64,000 nucleotides of DNA from Ashinkailepas kermadecensis (Eukaryota > Arthropoda > Thecostraca > Neolepadidae), in NCBI GenBank assembly GCA_034440615.1, contig JAOTOM010005111.1, positions 817,501-881,500 of the forward strand. The letters are read 5' to 3'. Position 1 is the stretch's first letter; each line of letters begins with the position of its first letter. The notes under the pieces were generated by a model that was not told the origin of the DNA, searched no databases, and was given only the letters and a program-made list of their open reading frames with translations. The translations under genes and the position numbers were made by a program. Below are positions 1 to 12,084 of the stretch, one piece after another.

Positions 1-1974
1 CTCTACCGCTCCTTCGGACAACGTTTCTGGTACTGGTCCTGGTACTGTTACTAGGCTGATTTCGCTGCTAAATCGCGCTGAGAAGTCCGTGTGTTCTTAA
101 CCTTCTGCTAAAAAAGTTATTTTTGCCACCTCCTTAGTTCTCACGTTGTTCAAAATATCTTCATATATCGCGTTCTTTAGATCTGCTCAGAAATCGAAAC
201 AATTTGCGCAATAATTTACGCTACAATATCATGCCCTTCATAATGGAGGAGAAGACGGCTGTGTTCGGCGGTTGGCCTGTCGTTACGGTTTCTCTGGTTC
301 GTGGAAAGGAAACGAAAGCCAAGCTGGGCTCTCCTTTTACTTCTAGGCGCCGTTGTCTTGGTGTTGTTTTTGGTCCACACCGCCTCCACCCCCATTTCCC
401 CAACCCCAACCGACATGGTGTTGCGTGCACTACCCTCCCTTACAGTATTTGTATGTTATGCGAGGTTAAACTATTGGGAACACCGTGCAGGCAAATGAGT
501 GCCACTCAGTGCTCAATTGGAATGACGATAATGTGCCCGACAATTTATTAATATTTATTTTTGCGGGTTTGAATGGCTTGTCCCGGGTTAATATTTTGTT
601 TGTGCAAATAGTATACGATATAGTATATGAGGACGTAAATGATATCCCCTGACCACCTGATCCCCGGAGAATGTACCTTACGATCATCACCAGTTAAGGA
701 GGGTCTCATTTCTGACGTCACTCGATTGGCGTTGAGCTCCACGTGAAGGTCACCTAGCCGCGGCCGTTAAACGGCCAGCGCTATTGACCTGAATTATATT
801 TCGTAGGTTCGTCACACGAGCGCTGCTACGGCACTGCACACCAAGCTGGAGCGCATCCCTTTTATGTCCTACGGGTTTGATCTTTGTAGCTAGTCTGCAC
901 CACGCCGGACACCTGGGCTATAATGTTAATGTTTTAATCCTCTTAGTGTAAGGACCGTGTGAATGGACAGAAGGGGAGAAATGGGATGGTTGCATGTACA
1001 GCTTTGAACACGAGTTCTCTCGGATCGAATGATTGCCATCTTGCAACAGTCATAATGATCCGAGGGATCTCATGACTGATTATGGTGACTTTTTTCTGCT
1101 TTTTATATTACATGACATGGGGAAGGGCTTGTGGTGCATGAGCTGATCCGAAGTCGTTAGACGCTGTCGGCTCGCAATGTCGAAAACATCTCAGCAAAAG
1201 AATGGAGACCTTCTTACTTTATATTTAACCATGCTTAGGCTGAGGAGTGGCCGCAGTTTGATGACTGGGTTAATAAAAGCAAAGAAAAATGATTTCCGCT
1301 TTTCATTGACATCTTTTGTACCCTAAATGCTAAATTACACTTCGGATTAAGATGTGTTCGTACCCAGCATGGAATCGCAAGCGCTCAGGAGTGAAGTCCT
1401 GTGCGCCCTGGTCTTTTTACTTTGCTATGGAAGAGGGATTTCATAATATGACGGAATGGCGTATTTTGTGTGTCCGGCTCGTCTGTGACTTTTCGGTTCT
1501 CTGCGATGTACTCGGACGTGCTCGAGACATGGCCGGACACAATTGCATTATGTGTGCTTCTACCACTTCGCCCAATCTGTTTGTCCCACGGCTCGAGAAC
1601 ATGACGTTTAGTGCCGCTACAGCGAAGATGCCGATGTTGCCGTATAGATTTTGCATAAATTGCACTTCGTCGAGGTGCTCCGAAATATGACCCGGTGTTT
1701 TCTTCTGGTTCTGCAACCATTTATGTTGTTCCCAGCGGTCAGGTGTGACATCTCATGATCTCTGAATGCAAAGGCGCAGCCAAGGGTTGCTTCCCGAGAC
1801 CTGGGCCCACTTCTGCGGCAAAGAAAGATACACACAAGATGCATAATACATTTCGGCGGTTGCACCACGACAAGCGATATACTATTTGCGCGCATCCAGC
1901 ACCGAAGGCGTTGTCGGTGACATAGTTTTCGTTTTCGGTCGGAGCCCCCTTAAGAAACTCCTGACTGCGCTTCT
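1..1974. other. no recognised gene
   Basis: No convincing exon or RNA gene is visible. The open frames are short, lack family motifs and overlap on both strands. Bases about 55-190 resemble bases about 27543-27680 (shared runs around a TTTCGCTG...TAAAT block and a CTCAC.TTG.TCA.ATATCTT block), so this part is probably an old interspersed repeat. The rest shows nothing I can name. Confidence 0.5.
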
Positions 1975-2127
1975 GTCTGTGCGTGCGTCAGACCATCAGC
2001 ATATTGATATTCGAAGGTAATGTTTTTTTTCGCGATAGAGTTCCCTAACCGTAGGCGTGGTGCCAGATCAGGAAAAATTGTTTAGCAACACCGAATGCAT
2101 AGTACAGTTTGAATAGCCTATATATGG

Positions 2128-2323
<196 letters not shown>

Positions 2324-2749
2324 ACAAACAGTACATGTCCAGGGAGTAAAAGCTGAGCTGAGCCGGCGGCCGGCTCGCCGTGAGGACCTCTGTCCTCAGC
2401 TGACCTAAGCATAGCTGTGGCTCTGCGGCCTGTGGCGTCCACATACTGAGGTCGGCACGTGCCCGGAGCCGACAGCTTCCGCTCGGGGTGTTCATGACCG
2501 GGACCGTCGGGTCCCTGGATTCGACGGATCTGCACACATGGGAGTCAAATGCATTCGAATGAGGGGGATCCGAAACCAACTTCGTTACACACACATCGAT
2601 CAGGACACGGAGTTTTTCAGCACACGAACGCATCGCAAATATCTTGGTACCGATCAACCTGGCCTCACGCTAGACGATTTCCCGAAAACTCCAGATAGTC
2701 ACACCATAAGAAAAAAGCAAGACAGCATCCCACGACACATACCGACATT

Positions 2750-2918
2750 GTCCCACCACACCATGTTAAACAGAAAAACACCATACCATGCCACATCACA
2801 TCAGAACATATCGCATCACACCATCCAAACCACAGCATCCAAGCCACACCACTCCAACCACACCATCCAAACTACACCATCCAAACCCCACACCATCCAA
2901 ACCACACTATCCAAACCA
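2750..2918. repeat. ACCACACCATCCAA satellite, copy A
   Basis: Tandem, diverged units of about 14 bp (consensus ACCACACCATCCAA). The array resumes at 7268 after the hAT insertion and corresponds to 34430-35415 in copy B. Confidence 0.85.
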
Positions 2919-3222
2919 CAGAGGTGAAAAAAACGTCGACACTGTCTCCCACTAAACTCCCAAGACACGATTTTGTCTCCAGTTAAAAAAAGCCGCATTT
3001 TGTCATGTACGCCGGATGGACCCACGCAAAGGTTGGAATGTATATTCCGAGCTCTTCAAACTCGCTACATACAGATTGCGATGTAACGGTTGTTCTGAAT
3101 ATGATACCTATAACTAAGCAAACGTTTCAGCAAAGCAGTCTCAATACACAGTCGATAGCAATCTCTTTATGTTTGAAGTGGATCCATAGTGAAAACTGCA
3201 TATAACAGCATATCAAGCAGGA

Positions 3223-3611
3223 CTATGAAATGCGATTTGATTTGAGCGATTTGAATCTCTTGGGCATGGGCTGGCCTTGCGGAAATTCCAATCCGAGACC
3301 GAAGTTGTATGCGAAGACTCCAATTCCGCGAGCAGCATTTCCATTGGGCTCCTGGGCACAGATGTCGCAGTGCAGGATGCTACTCTCGGGCGACGCTACC
3401 AGATGCTGCTCAGAAGCAGCTTGAAGACAGGAGATGCCTCTTCCAGAGCGGAACAGCATCTCTGCTTCCAGGTCAGGGGATAATTCGCTACCGGCTGGGG
3501 TCGGTTTCTTGATGAGGTGGATGATCTGGTCGGTTTTCTGTTCAAGCACAGAAATCCTAGCAGACATGTGATTTAACTCACTGGGATATGGAACCGTCTT
3601 GTGTGGTGGTT
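3223..3611 (-). CDS. last coding exon of the hAT passenger gene
   Basis: Acceptor CTTCTTTTCAG|AA at 3612/3611, 128 codons, stop TAG at 3225-3223. The frame is open from the acceptor, and the first ATG lies only 44 nt in, which supports upstream exons. Contains EMLFRSGRGI, SPESSILHCDICAQ and a Gly-rich NFGLGLEF stretch. No family recognised. Confidence 0.55.
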
Positions 3612-6600
3612 CTGAAAAGAAGCATATATGGGTGTCAGCACAGCAGGCATCTACTCACAGCACCCACGCCAACACAAACGGTATTACAAACTCCACTATT
3701 GCAAACTATTACACCCCACTAACACACATAGTTTGACCATAAAATGCCAATATAGATGCAAGGTTGTTTTCATCATGTGTGCAGTTTCAGAAAAAAAAAA
3801 CATAACAGGATGCCATCACATGGCGGAGCTGAATATTATTAGTAGGTTGCATGTTATTACAAAAACGTTGGCAAACATAGCCCATAAAACAGCATAGTAT
3901 GGCTTACCAGTACAGTTATAATACATTTCACTTACCATTTGATACCATTAAAACCATTTAACAAATCAAGGCTCATCAATGGCTCATGTCAGACCACATT
4001 TAATTGAATCTAAGTAGATATCCAAGGCTGAATGATCTCAGGCTAGTGAGATTGTCCAGTCAGTTGGTTGGCTGTGTTCCCTTCAGCAGGTTGTCAAGCT
4101 TTATTTAATTGGTAAAAGTATGAGTGGAACATTGAGTCCTAGGTTGAGTCTGGATTCGATTCAGAGTCTGAAGTTTGCAGAATTGCTGAATCTGAGCCAG
4201 ATGCTCATTTATTAGGCTTGGGTCTGGCCTCAAACCCACTGGCAAAACGGTTAGTCTGATTCTGACTTACTAGTGTAATGAACTGAATCGCTTGATCTCA
4301 GCCTCAAAAAGTAAGGACTCCAGACCAGATTCCACGTCCAGCTGGACTTGCACCCATGTCTACACAGTAGTAACATTAAGTACCAAAGGTGTTGGAGGGG
4401 ACATATTCCCCATCCTTCCTGTGATAAATCCAGCCCATGCAGCCAATCAAAATACCTGAAGTTTGTTGAACAGAGTTTGATGGCCCCTTAGGACAGACGT
4501 TCTGAGAGGTAGACTCAGAAGGGGCATCATCTTGTTCTCCACTCTCTGAAAAGTCTGTGATTCCTGAGAAACCACATGATTTACTTAGCATGAAACCATT
4601 ATCAACAACACACAGCTTAGAGACAAACAACAAATTTAGTTCGGAAACATGGGTGTGAAACAAAAAATCAACAAACACCAAGATTACTTTATGAGGATAA
4701 CATTGCTTATTAACATGAAATCAGGCCAATTATTTGTGAGTGCTGTTAGTCCCTTACTTTGCATGAAGGTACTAATTGAGGGGTAAAATGGGCAAGCAAT
4801 TGCACACAATCCAGTCGAAACGTCTGGCAAAGGTCGACCCATGATGGACAGGATTTTGCCAACAGTATCATAGTATTGCTGAAATACTTCAACTGAGTTG
4901 ACTGTGACAGTAAGCTAATGCAATGCTTAAATAATGCATGTCTGAAATCATTGCACTTAAGATCTGACATCTCCATGCACCGCCTAACACCAATCCAAGC
5001 ATTTTTAATCATTTGATTTCTCAGTTACCTTGAAAGGTGCCACTGAAAACTCAAAGATTTGTTAACATCATTGCTCAGCCACACACAAAGCAGGCATTGA
5101 AGAAAAACAATCTCACCTGCAGTCTGATTAGCAGACACTGATGGTCCTTCAGGACTGGATGACTGAAACGGCAGCTCTGTAGTGTCTTGACCTTGTTCTC
5201 CACTGCCTGTGCCCTTGGTCATTCCTGTGCAAAAATGATGATAATTTAACTAAGTATTGAGGACAACCTTAGAAAGACAACAAATAAAAGAAAAAGCAAC
5301 ATGTTCTTATTGGGAAAAAACTGATAGAAGCCATACTCAATTAAAATCAAGATCAGCCAGAAAAAGCATTGTTGATTGTTGATGTAATAAAATATCAACC
5401 CAAGTGAAGGAAACATGATTTTTCACAAAAAACATCCTTTCAGCTCACTTCAGTGACACCTCAAATCACTTTCAGGCTTGTGCCCATCTTTTCCTGTTTG
5501 TGATCAAGTTCCCATCTGCAAACCATGTCAACACCCTTGAAGGATTGTAACTCAGCCTGGCATAACCTATGCATGTTTGCTGCGTGTCTGTGACACAGCC
5601 TTTGGTGGATATCAGACATGACTGCTTCACAATTTTTAATTTCAGAAGATATGTAGGCAACTTCATGCCATGAAACATCAAAATTTTAAGTAATGAATTC
5701 AGAAGGAAATATAGCAATGTCATTCATTTCGTATTTATAGGCATCACACGCAATGCAACCACATAAATCTACAGGGGGACAGTGTAGAGTATGCATGGCT
5801 TTCTACACCCATAATTATTTGTGCACTCAAGTGTACATTATTTACTCAACATCTGTTTTTTTTTCTTCAACAACATTTCAGGCTAGATTGGGCTAGGTTA
5901 GGATATTTTATTTGAAAATTATTATCAAAACAATAATTGTCTTGCAATTTTTTTATTCTTAAATAAGAATTTGTTTTCTTACATGGAAGGTTAGGCTAGG
6001 TTAGTCCATGCCATGTCATTTCTTTCATAATTTCCACTCAAATATTACTTTTTATGCTATATTACCCAACTTCAAGCCCATTTTGGACATTTTGCTTCCA
6101 AGCTGAAAAGTATGCATGCACAGAGGAAATTAGTGGTCACATCATATCAAACACATTCATAAACACTGCATTGAAAAAAGAAATTCCAAGAAATAAAATA
6201 TACCTTAAACCACAAATTTATCTATATTCAATTTGACAACTTTTTTGGCAAAAAAAGGTGTTGATTTTATTATTTGAAATTGTGCTTCTTCAAAAACAGC
6301 TTGGGCTAGATTAGCTTTCCGACTTTTCGAATTCAGATAACATCTCCTTAAAACTGGATGTCTTAACTGCATGTCTCATCTGACTTCTGCTGATTTACAT
6401 GTTAATCCTGCTGCCATATAAACCACCATATAATATAGTTTATGCATACCCTCACCTTGAAGCCTGACTATCAAGTTTCAAGATAAGAGCCATATCATTT
6501 TGAAATTCAATTTCAATTACTCAATTAAGTAACTGTTTGCAGACATAGCCCCTTCGCCTCCTTGGCTCATCAAGAACTACCTAGATAGGTACCTACTTTC

Positions 6601-6711
6601 AGAATAGGTTCTGTTCAAGTTCTTACCTTGGAGCCAAGACTGCCATTTGCCGCCAGCACCAAAACTTGAATTCTTTAGAATAGTGGGCAATCCTTTGTGT
6701 TTGGTGTCCAT
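3223..6711 (-). CDS. predicted four-exon gene inside the hAT element, product unknown
   Basis: Model on the minus strand: exon 1 6711-6627, exon 2 5224-5117, exon 3 4563-4456, exon 4 3611-3223. Every intron starts GT and ends AG (donors GTAAGA, GTGAGA, GTATTT; acceptors GCACAG, TCTCAG, TTTCAG). All junctions have the same phase, with one base left over before each intron, so any exon order keeps the frame. The joined product is about 229 aa: a basic N-terminus (MDTKHKGLPTILKNSS), two acidic Ser/Thr/Gln-rich repeats of 36 aa, then a last part with a coiled-coil-like start (ARISVLEQKTDQIIHLI) and one HCDIC motif. No family is recognised. In-frame codons upstream of exon 1 read DLKRHMDTKHK, which looks like the second half of a C2H2 finger, so the true start may lie further upstream. 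Additional exons are possible. It may be a captured host gene piece or an accessory transposon ORF. Confidence 0.55.
4456..4563 (-). CDS. internal exon 3 of the hAT passenger gene (duplicate b)
   Basis: 108 nt between acceptor TTTCTCAG|GA and donor TTCAG|GTATTT. It codes for ITDFSESGEQDDAPSEST followed by a KGPSNSVQQTS end. Flanking intron bases (AGAGACAAACAACAAAT upstream, against AGAAAGACAACAAAT beside exon 2) show that exon and intron were duplicated together. Confidence 0.65.
5117..5224 (-). CDS. internal exon 2 of the hAT passenger gene (duplicate a)
   Basis: 108 nt between acceptor GCACAG|GA and donor GCAG|GTGAGA. It codes for an acidic, Ser/Gln-rich segment containing GSGEQGQDTTELPFQ and SPEGPSVSANQTA. 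It is the paralogue of 4456-4563, with the same length, phase and SGEQ/GPS landmarks. Confidence 0.65.
6627..6711 (-). CDS. first coding exon of the hAT passenger gene
   Basis: ATG at 6711-6709, 28 codons plus one base, then CAAG|GTAAGA donor at 6627/6626. The frame is open upstream to a TGA about 70 bases before, with DLKRH directly before the Met, so a longer exon 1 is possible. Confidence 0.5.
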
Positions 6712-6819
6712 GTGCCTTTTCAGGTCTACAACCGGTACTACACGCACATGAGCCAGTTTTGTCGCAAGCGCGTCACCGGTTGTAACACCGGTTCATGAAG
6801 CTGAAAAAAGAAATTCTGG

Positions 6820-7060
6820 AGACAGGCAATAAAAGCTAAACTCCCATCCAAATCAAAGAAAGCTAGGCCGTACGGGGATTTCGTTTTTCTCCCGGGTGAC
6901 AACTCTTGCCAACTGGAGGCTGTCTCCCCACAGCCAAGGAGTCAGGCAATAAGAGCTGAAATCCCATCCAAATCAAGGCAATCTAGTCCGTACAGCGATT
7001 TCGTTTTCTCGCCAGGTAACAACTCTTACGAATTAGAGACTGTCTCCCCACAGCCAAGGG
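6820..7060. repeat. tandem 120-bp subterminal repeat, two copies
   Basis: Two diverged copies with a 120-bp period (CAGGCAATAA at 6823 and 6943; TGTCTCCCCACAGCCAAGG at 6921 and 7041). They lie in the right subterminal region of the hAT element and carry its TGTCTCC motif. Confidence 0.8.
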
Positions 7061-7267
7061 CACGAGTATTAAATTAAACATACTGTTGTATTATGTGAAT
7101 CATTGCATCAATTATTCCATAGAAGCATGAATATATCGTTCTGGAATGGAAAAGTAGATTGAGTGGTGACTACGCCCTCGCGTAGTACTGTCTCCTGAGT
7201 ACTTTATTAAGCAAATGTTCTGTCTCCTACTCGGGTAGTCGAGTAAGCAGTTTTTTTTTCACCTCTG

Positions 7268-7705
7268 CCAAACCACACCATCCAAACCACACTATCCAAA
7301 CCATACCATCCAAACTGCACCATCCAAACCACACCCTACAGACCACATCATGCACAACATGGCATCCAAACTACACCATGCAAACCACACCATACAAACC
7401 ACACCATACAAACTACATCACACAAACAACACCATACAAACCACACCATACAAACAACACCATACAAATAAGACCACACAAACCACACCCTGGAAATCAC
7501 GCCATACAACTTCGCTGCATGACCTTAAGAACGCCTACGAGCCTTTACGAACGTGTACAACCCCTTATGAAAGTCTGCCGACCCTTATGAACGTTCACTG
7601 GCCCTTACGATCCTCCACGGACCCTTAGGAACACCTACAGGCCCTTACAGACACCTATGGACCCTCGCGAATGTCTGCGGGCTCTTACAAACGGCTACTG
7701 GTCCA
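7268..7705 (+). repeat. composite repeat copy A, segment 2
   Basis: Continues the 14-bp ACCACACCATACAA satellite (to about 7510), then a 20-bp minisatellite with consensus CCCTTACGAACGTCTACGGG (about 7516-7705). It corresponds to 34500-35600 of copy B and is cut by the LINE insertion at TGGTCCA (7699-7705). Confidence 0.75.
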
Positions 7706-8334
7706 CCTTTTTTTCCCCCCTAAATCTTTAGCTGAGGAAAAGTTCCATATGCTAGAGATTGTTACGTTAAAGAAGGAATTACGTTAATCCGGCTTATGTG
7801 ACATCCGGTTATATCAATTAGGCAAGAAAGGAGAGACGCCGTCAAACAAGAAACATGGCGTAGAGGGACGATACATACAAAGTAAACAGGTACATGTTCA
7901 GATGATACATACATACATACAATCGTAACAATGGAAGGACATTTGGTGGGTGGACAGCTTCACAGCCTACGGAGAGGCTCCACTGCCCACCTGAGACCTG
8001 AAGCGAAGCGAAGCAGAGGCCTGTCACCGAGAGCGAGTCGTGGGATTCCGGCCCGACCTTGTATGTGCCGGTGCATGCTACGTTAAAGCTTTGAAACCCC
8101 TGAAACCCGTAGGTAAAAACCAAGCGCAATTTAAAAGGAAATCCGTCCGTTTTGGTCAAATTGGATCGGTTCCTGTCTACCTAGTGTGAGATACCCTATA
8201 TGTATGTGTTTTGCGACGTCGAAGAGGAAGAGGTGTGGAGCAGAGTCATACAGCCAGTGAGGAGTGTAGCGCGTGTCATATAACTTTTAACTTCACATCA
8301 TACTTGCTTGGATCAGGTAAATGCAACGGAGAGT
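7706..8334 (-). other. LINE 3' UTR and A-tail
   Basis: Lies between the end of ORF2 and the TSD. The extreme 3' end on the minus strand is G-rich then A-rich (7706-7720). No second gene seen; an ATGT run lies near 7905-7922. Confidence 0.55.
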
Positions 8335-11300
8335 TTAGATCAGTTCGGAGAGTTTGGTGTTTTGTAGAAAGCGGAAAAGTAACTCGAGGAGTGCCGGGTG
8401 CTCATTCCCGAGGAGAGATTGGAGCGAAAGTTGTGAATGGATGTTGGTGAAATACTGGATAATATCGCGACGGTGAGGAACATATGCTGGACAGTTAAGT
8501 AAGATACGGGTGACAGTAAGGCGTACGTGACATGTGCTACAAAGTGGAAGGCGGTGTGGTCGATTAAAAATATAATCGTGTGTCAATTTGGTGTGTCCGA
8601 GGCGAAGTCTGGCGAGTGTCACCTCGTTCAGACGAGTGTGCGGGTTGGAGGAGCGCCAGCTGGAGAGTGTTGGCTTGATATCGTGTAGGTTTGTGGTGTT
8701 GTGTGACCAGCAGTCCTTAATATGTTTTTTTTTAATACATTATTTGTGAGGGATAGAAGATCCCCGGGGGGCACCGAAGCTCCATTGTTAGCGGGGAGGT
8801 TGATCGCCGCGCAGGCGAGACCATCTACCCTTTCGTTTCCCGGGATACCCCAATGTCCAGGGATCCAGAGCAGGGTGAGCTGAAGGTGTGCGTGGTTGTC
8901 ATTGTAGAGGCGTCGGATGGCATGGGGCGTGGAATGCGTGGTATTGTGTAGTGCCGCGAGGGCGGCCACGGAGGATCGTGAGTCAGTGCATATTGTAGTA
9001 GGGGTAGTGATGTGCTGCGCAGTGATGTGTTGGAGGCAAGTGAGCATGGCGACTAGTTCTGCGGTGTATACCGAATGGTGAAGTGTTAATTTGGTTTGAC
9101 CAGTGTGGGGCCCACCGCACCAGGCGGCTCCCGTACCATTGCTGTTACGTGAGCCGTACCGTGGAAAAGAAGGTGTCTTGTGGGTAGGCCTCTTGATATT
9201 CAAAAATCTTAACTTGGATTTCGATGGGGGTGAGCAGGATTTTATTTTGCCAAAGAGATACTCGAGTTTGGGGTGTTTCATGTGCCAAAATGGGAGAAGG
9301 GGGGAACTCGGTCAGGGGTAACCTCCGGAAATTTCAATGTGGATGTGAGAACCTGCTTCAAGTGAATGGCAATGCTGTATTTATTTTTGTTTTTGGAACG
9401 CCGAACCGGGGGTTTAGTCCATGCGACATTGAAGGGGTGATTTAGCTGTGTTGTAGTCCTGAAGTGGTATCTAACGAGTTGTAGTGTTCTGCGTTGTTGT
9501 AGGCTAGGAAGGTTGGTCTCACCCCGGAGACTAGTGCTAGGTGTGGTGCAGTGTGCTCCGATGGTGAGGCGGAGTGCGTGATTTTGTGTGCATTCCAGTG
9601 ACTTGGTGAGTGTTAGAGATATATGATCGAAGATAAACGCATTGTATTCCAGGATTGAACGAATCAGTGCAATGTACATTTTGGCAAGAGTCGTCCTGTC
9701 TGCACCCCAGTCGCGACAGGAGATGCAGCTCAGGAGATTAAGTAGAACAGCGCAGCGCTGTTTAATATAGGTGATGTGGGAGCTAAAATGAAGTCCTTTG
9801 TCGATGATAATTCCGATATATTAGAAGGAGGTTTGGAGAGAGATAATTTGATCGCGAAAGCGGAGCGGATTGCTAGGCGGGATGTGTCTGGGATGCCGGG
9901 AAAAGAGCATAGTGACCGATTTGGTGGGGGAGATCTATAGCCCCCAGAGGGAGCACCATGAATCAATGCGATCCATGGCGAGTTGGATGACGTGATTCGC
10001 TGAATCTGCCGATGGGTGCGTACACCAAATAGCCAAATCATCGGCATAGAGAGGATATTTTAGTAGGGGAGAAATTAGGTGAATTTGTTCTAATACGTCG
10101 TTGATCATGATAAGAAAGAGGGTTGGAGATAGGACGCTGCCTTGCGGGACGCCTTGATCGAGATTGTGGGGCCGGGAATGAATGTTGCTGCAGCGGACGA
10201 CGAAGGAACGATTTTCTAGAAAGTTGGTGATAAAGGTGGCCACTCTACCCTTGATACCAATACGGTGTAATTTAATTCGAAGGGCAGAACTATGTACTTT
10301 GTTAAACGCGGATTTTAGGTCTAACAAAGGGCGATGGTTTCGGATTGTTTCCCGAAATCACGCTGTATTGATCCACAATTTCGATTAGGTTGTCAGCGGT
10401 GCTTCGCCTTGGTCGGAAGCCGCTCTGAAAGGGGGATGTAATTTTGTTGTTTTCGAGATAGACTCTGATTCGTCCATTAGCCATGCGCTCATCAATTTTA
10501 CAAGCACAACTAGTGAGAGAGATATGACGATAGCTAGAGAGGAAATGTCGAGGTTTGGAAGGCTTAAGTATAGGGATGATAGTACTAGTAGACCAAGAGT
10601 GTGGAAAAGTGCCTTCAGTCCATAGTTGATTTAGTGCCGAGAGGAGGTTATCTTTGCCAGAGTCAGAGATATTTTGAAAGACGAGATATATCATGTGATC
10701 GAGTCCAGGAGCTCTACTGGATACCTTGGAGAGAGATGAATTTATTTCGTAGGGGATAAAGTGTGCGTTGTAGGGTTCGGAGTTGTCTGAGTCGAAGTGG
10801 CAAGTAGCAATAGTGTCGCGAAGGAATAAGGTAGTGTGCTGTGAGTATTGAGTGTTGGAAGATATGTCGGAGTAATAAGTGGCGAAGTGTTCCGCGACGG
10901 CTGTGGGCTCAGTTATGTGCTGTTGGTTAATTGTCAGTTGTGGGAATGCGCGGTGTGGGGCTCTGCCATTGGAGAAGGAGCGAAGTTGAGTCCAGATTTG
11001 GGAGATGGGGGTGAAACAGTTGAATGTGTTGGAGTAGAGTTGCCAGCTGTGTTTCTTGGCCGAAAGGATAACTTGCTGACAGCGTAGTTTTTCCTCGCGG
11101 GCTTCTATCATGTTTTGTATTGTGAGATTTTTCCGAAATTTCCGCTCAGCCCGCCGCCGTGAGGCGACGGCTCGTTTGCACTCGTCGTTCCACCACGGCA
11201 CGGATTTACGGTCGGGTGGGCGACGAGTTTTGGGTACGTGCTTTTCTGCCGCGAGTAGTATGGTATTGAGCAATGCCGAAATTGTGGGGTGAGACTGGGA

Positions 11301-12084
11301 TGGGATAAGATTATCAATTTCCTATGAGAAAGATGGCCATTTCGCTTTGCGAACGTTCCAGTTGGACATAAATAAACGGTCTCTAGACTGGGCTGAGCGT
11401 TCGAGGGTGACGTGGATGGGAAAGTGATCACTAAAAAGGGGGCCGGGTTGAACGTGCCAGAAGAAGAGGTGTGAGATAGAAGCTGAGGCTAGGGAGAGGT
11501 CAATGGCAGACGGGCGGAATGTTGTGTCTGTGTTGTCTGATGTCTGTGTTGTGTGTGGGTGTTTGGTCGTTTAAAAAGACCATGTTGTGGGTGTTGAGGA
11601 GTGTTTCAATATGGTGTCCGCGCTGGGATGTGGTGTGACAACCCCATGCCTGGTGGTGGGCGTTGAAATCACTCAGCACCAGACAGGGATGTGGGAGAAG
11701 ACCGAAGAGATTGGTTACAGAAGCTAGGGATAGTGCATGCGTAGGAGGAAGATAGAGGGAAAGTACAGTAAGCTCTAGTTGTGCAATTTGGACGGATACT
11801 GCAATAAAATTCAGGTCATTGTGAATGGAGATAGGGCGATAAAGAAGGGTGTCCAAGACGAATAACCCTACCCCGCCGCCGCGCGACGTAATGTTTCTGT
11901 TTTGGGAATAAAGAGTTTAACCAAAGATTTTATAATTATATGGGTCATTGTCGCGCCATCTGGTCTCCTGAACGGCGGCAATCCATGGTTTATTTCTGAT
12001 GATATGTTCCTTGCATTCTGCCCAATGGGATATGAGAGACCTCGTATTCCATTGGAGCAAGAATTCAGTGGTGGGTGTCTGCAT
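8335..12084 (-). pseudogene. LINE ORF2 (endonuclease / reverse transcriptase / RNase H), broken
   Basis: The start ATG at 12084-12082 overlaps the ORF1 stop in TAATG. An APE-type endonuclease begins QWNTRSL and has QETRWRD (about 11970) and SDFNAHHQAWG (about 11680); an in-frame TAA lies near 11917. RT: SGFRPRRSTADNL (about 10410), DLKSAFNKV (about 10320), QGVPQGSVLSP and an intact YADD (about 10040). A one-base shift lies near 10320. Thumb 9679-9278; RNase H 9281-8628 with TAELVAML, TDSRSSVAAL and WIPGHWGIPGNERVDG. The expected first Asp (TDGS) reads RYGS, so it is lost. C-terminal zinc-binding part (CSTCHVRLTVTRILLNCP) 8622-8335. The protein would nick target DNA and copy the LINE RNA at the nick. 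Several shifts rule out activity. Confidence 0.85.

Larger units (their letters stand above)
2919..7267. mobile_element. hAT-type DNA transposon with passenger exons
   Basis: The element begins CAGAGGTGAAAAAAA and ends with the inverted complement TTTTTTTTTCACCTCTG, giving terminal inverted repeats of about 15 bp of the CAGRGGTG type known from hAT elements. It is flanked by the identical 8-mers CCAAACCA (2911-2918 and 7268-7275), the TSD length of hAT. The target is a satellite containing that word often, so the TSD alone is weaker evidence, but TIR and TSD together are strong. TGTCTCC words recur near both ends (about 2950, 2973, 6921, 7041, 7191, 7221), as expected for subterminal transposase-binding repeats. 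No hAT catalytic domain or C-terminal dimerisation domain was recognised inside. The visible exons (3223-6711, minus) encode something else or a strongly shortened product. Confidence 0.8.

Noticed and set aside
204..551. 115-codon plus-strand frame and its minus-strand partners
   Set aside because: Overlapping frames of similar length on both strands, no motif, no splice support.
3223..6711. hAT transposase
   Set aside because: No catalytic or C-terminal dimerisation motif of hAT transposases could be read in the exons.
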